The notes under the pieces were generated by a model. The model was not told the origin of the DNA and did not search any database. It worked only from the letters and a program-made list of their open reading frames with translations. A DNA stretch of 64,000 nucleotides, from positions 1,178,001 to 1,242,000 of the forward strand of contig NZ_CP065037.1 of the NCBI RefSeq assembly GCF_019924635.1, given 5' to 3'. The stretch is from Leifsonia sp. ZF2019 (lineage in GTDB: Bacteria > Actinomycetota > Actinomycetes > Actinomycetales > Microbacteriaceae). The position numbers were made by a program, and so were the translations under genes. This document shows, in pieces, positions 56,914-64,000 of this stretch (the first letter of the stretch is position 1; every line of letters starts with the position of its first letter).

Positions 56914-59900
56914 ATGTATCCGAGAGTCACCGCCATCGTCGTCGCCCACAGCGGCGGCCCCCGTCTCGAGCGCACTCTCGACGCCCTCGCGGCCCAGACG
57001 AGAAGACCGGACGCCGTGATCGCCGTCGATTGCGCGACGAGCGACGACGCAGCGCGCCTGCTGTCCGAGTCCGGCCCGACCCAGCTGCTGAGCGTCCCCG
57101 AGCGCCTCCCGTTCGGCGCCGCCATCGCCACGGCCGTCCGTGTGCTGCCCCCCACGACCTCCTCGGACGAGCTGATCTGGCTGCTGGCGCACGACACCGC
57201 GCCGGAGCCCGAGGCGCTCGCCGCCCTGCTGGGTGCGCTCGAAGTCTCCCCGTCGGTCGCGGTGGTCGGACCGAAGCTCGTCGACGCGGACGACCCGGCG
57301 TTCATCCGGGAGTTCGGCGAGACGATGACTCCGTTCGGCGCCTCGGTGCCGCTGGTCGAGAACGAACTCGACCAGGCGCAGCACGATGGGCTGACCGACG
57401 TCCTCGCGGTCTCCTCCGCGGGCATGCTCGTCCGTCAGCAGCTGTGGGAGGCGCTCGACGGCTTCGATCCCGCCCTGCCGACGGCCGACGACGGCCTCGA
57501 CTTCTGCACCAGAGCACGGCTCGCCGGCTTCCGCGTCACGCTGGTCGCGCAGGCCCGCGTCGCCATCGGCGGCGACGGCCTGGCCGGCCCGAACCTCTCG
57601 CCGAAGTGGCGCGTACGCCGCCGTCTGGTGAAGGAGCGTCGCGCCGCCCAGCTGCACCGTCGCATGGCCTACGCGCCCGGAGGGGCGGTGCCGTTCCACT
57701 GGCTCAGCCTCGTGCCGCTCGCCATCCTCCGCTCGCTGCTGCGTCTCCTGCGCAAGGAACCGGGATCGATCGGCGGCGAACTCGCCGCGGCCTTCCGGGT
57801 CGCCTTCTCCGGGCTCGCGGTGAGCACTGCGCGACGGCGACTCGCGCGGAGCCGCACCGTCACCTGGGCGGCAGTGGCGCCGCTGCGCATCCCGTTCTCA
57901 GAGGTCCGGCGGGCGCGCGCGCTCAAGCGGGAGGCCGCTCTGGTCTCGCAGCAGGGCGAGAAGCAGGAGCTCGACTTCTTCGCCACCGGGGGCGGCTGGA
58001 CCGTCCTGATCGCGCTCGTCGTCGGCGTCGCGATGTTCTTCCCGCTCGTCGGCTCGGGCGCCCTCTCCGGCGGCGGGCTGCTTCCGCTCGACACGTCCGT
58101 GGGACAGCTCTGGGCCAATCTCGGCTACGGCTGGCGGGATGTGAGCCTCGGGTTCACCGGAGCGGCCGATCCGTTCTCCGCGGTGCTCGCCGTTCTCGGC
58201 TCGCTGACCTTCTGGCAGCCGTCGCTCTCCCTCGTCGTCCTCTACCTGGCCGCTCTGCCGGTCACCGCGCTCGGCGCCTGGCTGGCGGCCGCGCGCCTGA
58301 CGTCCCGCACGATGCTGCGCGTGTTCGGCGCCCTGGTCTACACATTCGCCCCGACCCTCCTCCTGGCCATGCAGGATGGCCGCCCGTCGGCCGTGCTCGC
58401 CCACCTGCTGCTGCCGTGGCTGTTCTTCGCCGGGCTCGCGGCGCGCCGATCGTGGGCCGCGAGCGCGACGACCGCCCTGCTCGCCGCGGCGACGGCCGCA
58501 TGCGCACCGATCCTGATCCCGGCCCTGGTGGTCGCCTGGATCGCCGCGATCGTGTTCGCCGGGCGGCGTGCCGCACGTATAGCGTTCATCCCCCTGCCCG
58601 CCGTCGTGCTGTTCGGCCCGCTCGTCTGGCAACAGGGCGCGCGCGGAGCCTGGCTGTCGATCCTGGCCGATCCCGGCGTGCCGCTCGACACCCGGCAGAC
58701 GCCGGCGTGGCAGCTGGCGCTCGGCTTCCCGGACGGCCTCCTCGGCGGCTGGCACGAGCTCCTCGCCGGGAACGGCTTCGCCCAGGCGCCCACCCTCGTG
58801 GTGGCGGTGCTCCTCGCCCCGCTCGGCATCCTGGCCCTCCTCGCGCTCTTCCTGCGCGGGACGGTCCGTGCGATCGTCGCCCTCGTCGTCGCGCTGACCG
58901 GATTCGTGACGGCCGTGGCCGCTCTGCACCTCCAGGTCGCCGTCACGGGAGGGACGGTCGTGCCGATCTGGCCGGGGACCGCCGTGAGCCTCTACTGGCT
59001 CGGGCTGACGGGCGCCGCAGTGCTCGCGCTCTCGGCGCTCGGGCGCGCGGCGGTCTACCCCGCCTGGGCCGGCATCGTCGCGATCGCGATCGTCGCGACG
59101 CCCGTGGCCCTGATGGCACACCGCGACGACGCTGTGGTGAGCGAGAGCGACGGCCGCACCATGCCGGCCGTCGTCACCGCCAAAGCATCGACCCAGCCAC
59201 GCACCGGGACGCTCCGGATCACCCCGCAACCCGACGGCGGCATCGCCGCCGAGGTCGTGCGGGGCAGCGGGCAGACGCTCGACGACCAGTCCACGCTGAG
59301 CACGACCGAACGCTCTCTGACCGCGGACCAGAAGCGCCTCGCGACCATCGCAGGAAACCTCGCATCGCGCAGCGGATTCGACGCGACGTCGCAGCTGAAG
59401 CAGCTCGGCATCGACTTCGTCCTGCTCGCCCCTCCCGCGACGGCTCTCGACGAGCGAGCCAGCACGACGGCGTCGGCCACCTCCACCCGCGCCACCGTCG
59501 CGCTCGACGCCAACCCGGTGCTCTCCAGCGTCGGCACCACGTCGAGCGGAGTGCTCTGGGCGTTCGACCGGGGGACGAGCGCCGTGCCCGCCGCCGCGCA
59601 GATCCCGACCGACGCCGGTGGGATCTGGCGAGTGCTGGTGCTGCTCGTCCAGGGCATCGTGATCGGTGTGACGCTCCTGCTGTCCATCCCCACCACGCGT
59701 TCCGCCGACCGCGTCGCCGAGCTGAACGCCCGCCGCGCCCAGGGCAGAGGGGTCGACGACGACATCACGGCCGTGGAGCCCGACGACCGCCCCGATGCGC
59801 CCGTCGCGGGCGAAGAGACCATCGCGGAGGAGAGCCTCGACGAGTACGAGGCCGAGCCGGAGGACGAGGCCGCCGTCGAGTCCGCGGACGAGGACGAGGC

Positions 59901-60294
59901 CCGTGCGGTCGAGCCGGAGCCGGATCCCGGGCACGAGCCGGAAACAGAGCACGAGCCTGAGACAGAGCACGAGCCTGAGTCCGAGCACGGGCCGAAGCCG
60001 GAGTCGGCACCGGTCATCCCCGCACTCCCGCCGACGTCGCCGGCCGAGCAGCGTGCAGGCGCGGACCGCGTCCCGCTCGTCGGGCCGGCGCCGGTCGCCG
60101 TTGCCCTGCCGGACGCCTCCGAGCAGGAGACGGCCGACACGGCCATCGCGGGCGGCGCGACGCCGTCATCGGAATCCAGGCTCCCCACCCGCCCCGTGCC
60201 GGTGGTGGACGAGCCCACCACTCTCGACGACGGACTCGAGGAGACGATCATCCGACCCCGACGCGTGACCGAGCCAGGAGGCGACCGTGGCTGA
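56914..60294 (+). CDS. Very large membrane glycosyltransferase with acidic C-terminal tail
   Basis: The 1126-residue product has an N-terminal GT2 domain (about 3-230: RVTAIVVAHSGGPRLERTL, LLAHDTAPEPEALAAL, ALDGFDPALPTADDGLDF) and a basic link. About twelve to fourteen hydrophobic segments run from about residue 361 (WTVLIALVVGVAMFFPLV) to 930, interrupted by an outside region of about 190 residues (735-925). The cytoplasmic tail (about 950-1126) is rich in Glu, Asp and Pro and contains tandem HEPETE repeats. The family lies next to whiB2 in many actinobacteria and its substrate is unknown. The stop overlaps the DUF5719 start by 8 bp. Confidence 0.87.
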   Translation: MYPRVTAIVVAHSGGPRLERTLDALAAQTRRPDAVIAVDCATSDDAARLLSESGPTQLLSVPERLPFGAAIATAVRVLPPTTSSDELIWLLAHDTAPEPEALAALLGALEVSPSVAVVGPKLVDADDPAFIREFGETMTPFGASVPLVENELDQAQHDGLTDVLAVSSAGMLVRQQLWEALDGFDPALPTADDGLDFCTRARLAGFRVTLVAQARVAIGGDGLAGPNLSPKWRVRRRLVKERRAAQLHRRMAYAPGGAVPFHWLSLVPLAILRSLLRLLRKEPGSIGGELAAAFRVAFSGLAVSTARRRLARSRTVTWAAVAPLRIPFSEVRRARALKREAALVSQQGEKQELDFFATGGGWTVLIALVVGVAMFFPLVGSGALSGGGLLPLDTSVGQLWANLGYGWRDVSLGFTGAADPFSAVLAVLGSLTFWQPSLSLVVLYLAALPVTALGAWLAAARLTSRTMLRVFGALVYTFAPTLLLAMQDGRPSAVLAHLLLPWLFFAGLAARRSWAASATTALLAAATAACAPILIPALVVAWIAAIVFAGRRAARIAFIPLPAVVLFGPLVWQQGARGAWLSILADPGVPLDTRQTPAWQLALGFPDGLLGGWHELLAGNGFAQAPTLVVAVLLAPLGILALLALFLRGTVRAIVALVVALTGFVTAVAALHLQVAVTGGTVVPIWPGTAVSLYWLGLTGAAVLALSALGRAAVYPAWAGIVAIAIVATPVALMAHRDDAVVSESDGRTMPAVVTAKASTQPRTGTLRITPQPDGGIAAEVVRGSGQTLDDQSTLSTTERSLTADQKRLATIAGNLASRSGFDATSQLKQLGIDFVLLAPPATALDERASTTASATSTRATVALDANPVLSSVGTTSSGVLWAFDRGTSAVPAAAQIPTDAGGIWRVLVLLVQGIVIGVTLLLSIPTTRSADRVAELNARRAQGRGVDDDITAVEPDDRPDAPVAGEETIAEESLDEYEAEPEDEAAVESADEDEARAVEPEPDPGHEPETEHEPETEHEPESEHGPKPESAPVIPALPPTSPAEQRAGADRVPLVGPAPVAVALPDASEQETADTAIAGGATPSSESRLPTRPVPVVDEPTTLDDGLEETIIRPRRVTEPGGDRG
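59944..59979 (+). repeat. Two perfect 18-bp tandem repeats in the acidic tail
   Basis: The unit begins ACAGAGCACGAG and spans 59944-59961 and 59962-59979, coding HEPETE-type repeats. A diverged third copy follows. This is a low-complexity coding repeat likely to vary in copy number. Confidence 0.7.
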
Positions 60295-61717
60295 CAAGCG
60301 TGGAATCGCCCGCATCGGAGCGCGCGCGCTGGGCGGCCTGATCGGCGCCGGGGTGGCGGTCGTCGCCATCGCGGGTGCGACCCTCCTCCCGCTGCCCGAC
60401 TTCGCGATCGGCGCCCCGGCGGCCACCGTGCGCCCGGTCCCGGCCGATCAGCAGCGGGTGTGCCCCGGTCCCGTCCTGGCCCTCGCCGCCGACTCCGGTT
60501 CCGCCACACAGGCCAGCCCGATCGGCGAAGCGACGACCAGCTACGGAACGGACGGGCCCGACGTGCAGGTCACTGATCTGAAGCCGGACTCCGACGGGGG
60601 GCACGGGTCGGAGACGCCCCAGGCTCTCACGGTGAGCACCCCGCACGGATCGCGCACGCCTCCGCTCTTCGCCGGTGCACAGCTGCAGAACGCGGCCTCC
60701 GACGACCTCGCGGGCCTGACCTCCGCGGCCTGCGCAGAGCCCGCCGCCGACACGTGGCTCGTGGCCGGCGCCACCTCGCTCGGCCAGACGAGTCTCGTCC
60801 TGCTCGCCAACCCGACCTCGGTCGATGCGACCGTGTCGCTCAGCATCTACACCGAGACGGGCACCGTCAGTGCGCCGGGCGCCACCGGCATCGTCGTGCC
60901 CGCCGGCGGGCAGAAGGTCGTCCCGCTCGCCGGGCTGGCCCCTGCCGCCGCCGCGCCCGTCGTACACGTGCAGACGACGGGCGGCGAGGTCGTCGCCACG
61001 ATGCAGCAGAGCTTCGAGCAGGGCATCCAGCCGCAGGGTGCCGAGCTCACGGGAGGCACCGGCGCTCCCTCACGGCAGCAGGTCATCCCCGGCATGACGA
61101 TCGCCGGTCTCGCGAAGGTGACCGCGGCACAGTCGGGCGAAAGCGTCGGCGTGGAGTTCCCCGCCGTGCGGATCTTCGTCCCGGGAGACAAGGACGCCGA
61201 GGTCACCATCGGCGCGGTGGGGGAGGAAGCCACCGCAGCCGGCACGTCGTACGCGCAGACGGTGAAGTCCGGCAACGTCGCCGAGATCCCGCTGGAGAAC
61301 CTCAAGGACGGCAGCTACACGGTCACCGTCAACTCCTCCGTCCCGGTCGTCGCGGCCGCGCGGACGACGTCGATCGGCACGAAGACGAGAGACTTCGCCT
61401 GGTTCGTCTCGTCCGAACCGCTCCGGGACACGTTCCTCGCCGCGATCCCCTCCGGGGCCGGTGGGACGCTGCACCTGACCAACGCGTCGGAGAAGGACCA
61501 GAAGGTGACGGTCACGCCCGACGGCGGCAAACCGACCGACCTCGTCGTCCCCGCGGAGGGGGCGGCGAACATCGGGCTCAGCGCGAACCGCTACACGGTC
61601 ACCAATGCGGACGGCCTGCGTGGCGGGGTGACTTTCGCCGGGGACGGCCTGACGAGTGCGTTCGCTCTCGCACCGCCCGGGCCGCTCGCCGCACCGATCG
61701 ACGTCTACGCGCACTGA
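60287..61717 (+). CDS. DUF5719 family exported protein
   Basis: The 476-residue protein has one N-terminal membrane segment (about 13-32: LGGLIGAGVAVVAIAGATLL). The extracytoplasmic part is beta-rich, with repeated short Ala/Gly/Thr/Val motifs and no catalytic signature that I can see. The family is found beside the large whiB2-linked glycosyltransferase, here with an 8-bp gene overlap (GTG 60287). A partnership in wall glycan assembly outside the membrane is inferred from this coupling. Confidence 0.8.
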   Translation: MADKRGIARIGARALGGLIGAGVAVVAIAGATLLPLPDFAIGAPAATVRPVPADQQRVCPGPVLALAADSGSATQASPIGEATTSYGTDGPDVQVTDLKPDSDGGHGSETPQALTVSTPHGSRTPPLFAGAQLQNAASDDLAGLTSAACAEPAADTWLVAGATSLGQTSLVLLANPTSVDATVSLSIYTETGTVSAPGATGIVVPAGGQKVVPLAGLAPAAAAPVVHVQTTGGEVVATMQQSFEQGIQPQGAELTGGTGAPSRQQVIPGMTIAGLAKVTAAQSGESVGVEFPAVRIFVPGDKDAEVTIGAVGEEATAAGTSYAQTVKSGNVAEIPLENLKDGSYTVTVNSSVPVVAAARTTSIGTKTRDFAWFVSSEPLRDTFLAAIPSGAGGTLHLTNASEKDQKVTVTPDGGKPTDLVVPAEGAANIGLSANRYTVTNADGLRGGVTFAGDGLTSAFALAPPGPLAAPIDVYAH

Positions 61718-61722
61718 CCCGC

Positions 61723-61761
61723 GACAGGCGGTCCCGGTGCGAGCGGGGACTCCGGCCTGTC
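61723..61761. terminator. Stem-loop between convergent genes
   Basis: GACAGGC (61723-61729) pairs with GCCTGTC (61755-61761), and inside it GTCCC (61731-61735) pairs with GGGAC (61746-61750). The structure ends inside the stop codon of the minus-strand gene. It is a plausible shared terminator without a T tract. Confidence 0.45.
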
Positions 61762-62203
61762 AGAAGTGGCGGAAGCGGTCGGGAGCCAGGTCCCACGGAT
61801 CCTTGCCGAGCAGCTCGGCGACGGCCCGGAACACGCAGCCCTCGATGTACATGCGCCGGTGGATGTCGTCCTCACGGTGCAGTTTCGTCAATCGCTGGAT
61901 CGGCACACGGTAGAGGACGATCCGGCGGCGGGAGTGGTCGACGCGCCAGCGGTCGACGCCATCCGTCCCGGAGTTGCCGATAGGGGTCGCGGCGACGTCG
62001 AAGTGGACGTCCGCGAGCTCCTGCGGCCACACCCCTTTGAGGTAGTCGGCCGTGGAGGCGACGGTCATGTCGAAGAAGTCGATGCGGTTCTGCAGCATCG
62101 GCAGATGCGGACCGGTGACCGGCCCCCGGGCCCCGCGCCCGTGCCGGCTGCGCCACCTGCTGGTGGCCGGCGGCTGGCTGCTGGTGCGGCGGTTGCGGGG
62201 CAT
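61760..62203 (-). CDS. Zincin-like metallopeptidase family protein
   Basis: The 147-residue product has a basic, disordered N-terminus (1-30) and a conserved core (VDRWRVDHSRRRIVLYRVPI, RLTKLHREDDIHRRMYIEG, VFRAVAELLGKDPWDLAPDRF). It matches the actinobacterial branch of the DUF1025/zincin-like family, encoded near whiB2 and DUF3499 (as Rv3259 is in Mycobacterium). The usual HExxH zinc motif is absent, so peptidase activity is doubtful. ATG 62203 follows TAGGAT by 6 nt (leaderless). It is divergent from the DUF3499 gene by 42 bp. Confidence 0.75.
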   Translation of the reverse strand: MPRNRRTSSQPPATSRWRSRHGRGARGPVTGPHLPMLQNRIDFFDMTVASTADYLKGVWPQELADVHFDVAATPIGNSGTDGVDRWRVDHSRRRIVLYRVPIQRLTKLHREDDIHRRMYIEGCVFRAVAELLGKDPWDLAPDRFRHF

Positions 62204-62209
62204 GTCGCC

Positions 62210-62215
62210 ATCCTA
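62210..62215 (-). promoter_or_regulatory. -10 box, leaderless arrangement before the zincin-like gene
   Basis: TAGGAT on the minus strand is followed by 6 nt and then ATG 62203. Confidence 0.5.
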
Positions 62216-62232
62216 CGTCGGACGCGCTCCGG

Positions 62233-62238
62233 TATCCT
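62233..62238 (+). promoter_or_regulatory. -10 box, leaderless arrangement before the DUF3499 gene
   Basis: TATCCT is followed by 7 nt and then ATG 62246. Together with the box at 62210 it makes a back-to-back pair of leaderless promoters with start sites about 43 bp apart. Confidence 0.5.
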
Positions 62239-62245
62239 GACCCCG

Positions 62246-62467
62246 ATGTTGAGCCGTCCGTGTTCCCGTGTCGCGTGCCCTCGCGACGCTGTCGCGACCC
62301 TCACCTACGTCTACGCGGACTCGATGGCGGTGCTCGGCCCGCTCAGCCTCTCGCACGAGCCGCACACCTACGACCTCTGCGCCATCCACGCCGAGCGGCT
62401 CTCCGCGCCGCAGGGGTGGAGCATCGTGCGGCACGAGGTGTTCGGTGAAGTAGGTTATGGGGCGTGA
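62246..62467 (+). CDS. DUF3499 small zinc-ribbon-like protein
   Basis: The 73-residue protein has Cys6 and Cys11 (CSRVAC), then Cys45 and His48 (CAIH), a likely zinc site. TYVYADSMAVLGPLS and HTYDLCAIHAERLSAPQGW are conserved features of the actinobacterial DUF3499 family (Rv3258c group), always near whiB2 and manB. The function is unknown. The stop overlaps the manB GTG (GTGA). A longer reading upstream crosses the divergent promoter and is not supported. Confidence 0.85.
   Translation: MLSRPCSRVACPRDAVATLTYVYADSMAVLGPLSLSHEPHTYDLCAIHAERLSAPQGWSIVRHEVFGEVGYGA
62451..62456 (+). promoter_or_regulatory. -10 box inside DUF3499, ahead of manB
   Basis: TAGGTT is followed by 7 nt and then GTG 62464. 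It could give manB a separate leaderless transcript. Confidence 0.4.
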
Positions 62468-63900
62468 ACAGTCGCAACTCTGACACCCTCCGCTCCTCGC
62501 TCGACGCCGTCGTCAAGGCTTACGACATCCGGGGTCTGGTGGGCGACCAGCTGACGCCGGAGGTCGTCGAGGCGATCGGCGCCGCCTTCGTCGACGAGGT
62601 CGGCGCGGCCGGTGGGGACCTGGTCGTCGGACACGACATGCGCGACTCGTCACCGGGTTTCGCCGCCGCATTCGCACGTGGCGCGCAGGCGCGGGGTGCA
62701 GACGTGGTCTCGATCGGGCTCTGCTCGACAGACGAGTCCTACTACGCCTCGGGGGCCCTGGCCGCGCCCGCGGCGATGTTCACCGCCAGTCACAACCCCG
62801 CCACCTACAACGGCATCAAGCTCTCCCGCGCGGGAGCGCAGGGGCTGAGCATGGAGACCGGGCTCGCCGGGGTGCGTGAGCGTGCGGCCGCCTACCTGGC
62901 CGAGGGGATCGCAGCGGTGGCCTCGCCGGGCACCTACCGCGAGGAGGACGTGCTCGCCTCCTACGCCGCCTATCTGCGGTCGCTCGTCGACCTCTCCGGC
63001 ATCCGGCCCATCACCGTCGTCGTCGACGCGGGCAACGGTATGGGCGGCCTCACGGTCCCGGCGGTGCTGGGCGAGGCGGCCGGTCTCCCGGCGCTTCCGA
63101 TCACGATCATCCCGCTGTACTTCGAGCTCGACGGCACCTTCCCGAACCATGAGGCGAACCCGCTCGAGCCCTCCAATCTGGTCGACCTGCAGAAGGCGGT
63201 CGTGGAGCACGGCGCCGACCTGGGGCTCGCGTTCGACGGAGACGCCGACCGCTGCTTCGTCGTCGACGGCAACGGGGACCCGGTCACGCCGTCCGCCGTG
63301 GCGGCGATCGTCGCGCTGCGCGAGATCGCCCGTGCGCGCGCCGCCGAGCCGGACGCCGAGATCACGGTCATCCACAACCTCATCACATCGAACATCGTCC
63401 CCGAGACGATCGAGGCCGCGGGCGCGACCCCGCTGCGCACGCGCGTCGGCCACTCGCTGATCAAGGACGCCATGCGCGCGTCGGGCGCGGTCTTCGGCGG
63501 CGAGCACTCGGCGCACTACTACTTCCGGGACTTCTGGAGCGCCGACAACGGGATGCTCGCCGCGATGCACCTCCTCGCCGAGTTCGGCGGGCAGGACCGC
63601 CCGCTGTCGGAGCTGGCCGCCGCCTTCTCGCCCTACGCCATGTCGGGAGAGATCAACTCGACCGTCGACGACGTGCCGGCCGCCTTCACCCGCGTCGTGG
63701 AGGCGTTCGCCTCCCGAGCCGAGTTCGACGAGCTCGACGGGCTGACGGTCATCGGGCAGGTCGGCCAGGACGACCCGTTCTGGTGGTTCTCCGTGCGCTC
63801 CTCGAACACCGAGCCGCTGCTGCGGCTCAACGTGGAGGCCGCCGACGCCGCGACGATGGTGCGCATCCGCGACGAGGTCCTCGCGCTCATCCGCGCCTGA
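62464..63900 (+). CDS. manB: Phosphomannomutase/phosphoglucomutase
   Basis: The 478-residue enzyme interconverts mannose-6-phosphate and mannose-1-phosphate for GDP-mannose, so it works with ManA (52835-53995). The phosphoserine is Ser109 in TASHNPATYNGIK. The metal loop is DGDADR (Asp258, Asp260, Asp262). The sugar-binding loop is GGEHSAHYYF (346-349 GEHS), and the phosphate loop is RSSNTEPLLR. The start is GTG 62464, overlapping the DUF3499 stop. A dual PMM/PGM specificity is common in this group. Confidence 0.95.
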   Translation: MNSRNSDTLRSSLDAVVKAYDIRGLVGDQLTPEVVEAIGAAFVDEVGAAGGDLVVGHDMRDSSPGFAAAFARGAQARGADVVSIGLCSTDESYYASGALAAPAAMFTASHNPATYNGIKLSRAGAQGLSMETGLAGVRERAAAYLAEGIAAVASPGTYREEDVLASYAAYLRSLVDLSGIRPITVVVDAGNGMGGLTVPAVLGEAAGLPALPITIIPLYFELDGTFPNHEANPLEPSNLVDLQKAVVEHGADLGLAFDGDADRCFVVDGNGDPVTPSAVAAIVALREIARARAAEPDAEITVIHNLITSNIVPETIEAAGATPLRTRVGHSLIKDAMRASGAVFGGEHSAHYYFRDFWSADNGMLAAMHLLAEFGGQDRPLSELAAAFSPYAMSGEINSTVDDVPAAFTRVVEAFASRAEFDELDGLTVIGQVGQDDPFWWFSVRSSNTEPLLRLNVEAADAATMVRIRDEVLALIRA

Positions 63901-63959
63901 CGGCGACCCGGCCGTCACGGATCGCCTCTTCGGCGCGGTCCGATGCGAGAATGGGTACC

Positions 63960-64000
63960 ATGCCTGCTTCGACCGTGTCCGAAACCGCCCTGCCCTTCAA
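63960..64000 (+). CDS. Start of a gene cut by the window edge, possibly adenosylhomocysteinase
   Basis: Only PASTVSETALPF after the Met can be read. In actinobacteria a gene for S-adenosylhomocysteine hydrolase often follows manB/manA near whiB2, and many of these proteins begin with a short polar leader ending in a Pro-Phe before the conserved core. That is suggestive only. ATG 63951 is an in-frame alternative start. Confidence 0.4.
   Translation, partial: MPASTVSETALPF

Noticed and set aside
57898..59988. A 696-codon minus-strand open frame opposite the large membrane GT
   Set aside because: It is Arg/Gly/Glu-rich without motifs. The opposite strand has a consistent GT2 plus membrane-helix reading.

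Overview
The window looks like chromosomal DNA of a high-GC Gram-positive actinobacterium, most likely Microbacteriaceae and plausibly Leifsonia or a close relative. The grounds are the strong GC bias, the many GTG starts, a WhiB regulator, an acyl-CoA carboxylase epsilon subunit beside a PccB-type beta subunit, the order accE-pccB-birA-PH-gtrA-purK-purE-LCP, and the block whiB2-GT-DUF5719-zincin-DUF3499-manB. The genus is inference. I see no rRNA, tRNA, CRISPR array, insertion sequence or prophage.

Layout. (1) 1-8.5 kb, housekeeping: the end of a sensor kinase and a membrane partner; an acyl-CoA carboxylase operon (-); biotin ligase and a PH-domain protein (+); GtrA (-); purK, purE and an LCP ligase (+). 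(2) 8.6-16.3 kb: an acyltransferase, a GT4 glycosyltransferase and the four dTDP-L-rhamnose genes, split into rfbB-rfbD (-) and rfbC-rfbA (+) around a secreted cell-wall-binding protein gene. (3) 16.3-20.9 kb: two more secreted proteins with three C-terminal cell wall binding repeats (CWB2), one of them carrying a serine protease domain. (4) 20.9-27.4 kb (-): an ABC-transporter polysaccharide operon (Wzm, Wzt and four glycosyltransferases). (5) 27.5-37.0 kb: two very large multidomain glycosyltransferases, a DUF2142 membrane protein and a GH25 lysozyme with CWB2 repeats. (6) 37.0-52.8 kb: many glycosyltransferases, two flippase-like proteins, two O-antigen-ligase-like proteins and further large membrane proteins. 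(7) 52.8-64 kb: manA, an acyl-CoA dehydrogenase, galE, whiB2, a 1126-residue membrane glycosyltransferase, DUF5719, a zincin-like protein, DUF3499, manB and the start of a probable ahcY.

How it fits together. ManA and ManB connect fructose-6-phosphate to mannose-1-phosphate. RfbA/B/C/D make dTDP-rhamnose and GalE makes UDP-galactose. About a dozen glycosyltransferases would build one or more rhamnose-containing wall glycans. Export could use the Wzm/Wzt ABC route and the flippase plus ligase routes, and the LCP protein could attach a polymer to peptidoglycan. Four secreted proteins with wall-active or protease domains carry triple CWB2 repeats and are encoded inside the same locus. In Clostridioides difficile, CWB2 triplets dock on a wall polymer encoded nearby, so a polymer-plus-anchored-protein system here is a reasonable but untested idea.

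Expression signals. About a dozen genes have a TANNNT -10 box ending 6-8 nt before the start codon, the arrangement expected of leaderless mRNAs. At three of them the -10 box contains the TAG stop codon of the preceding gene.
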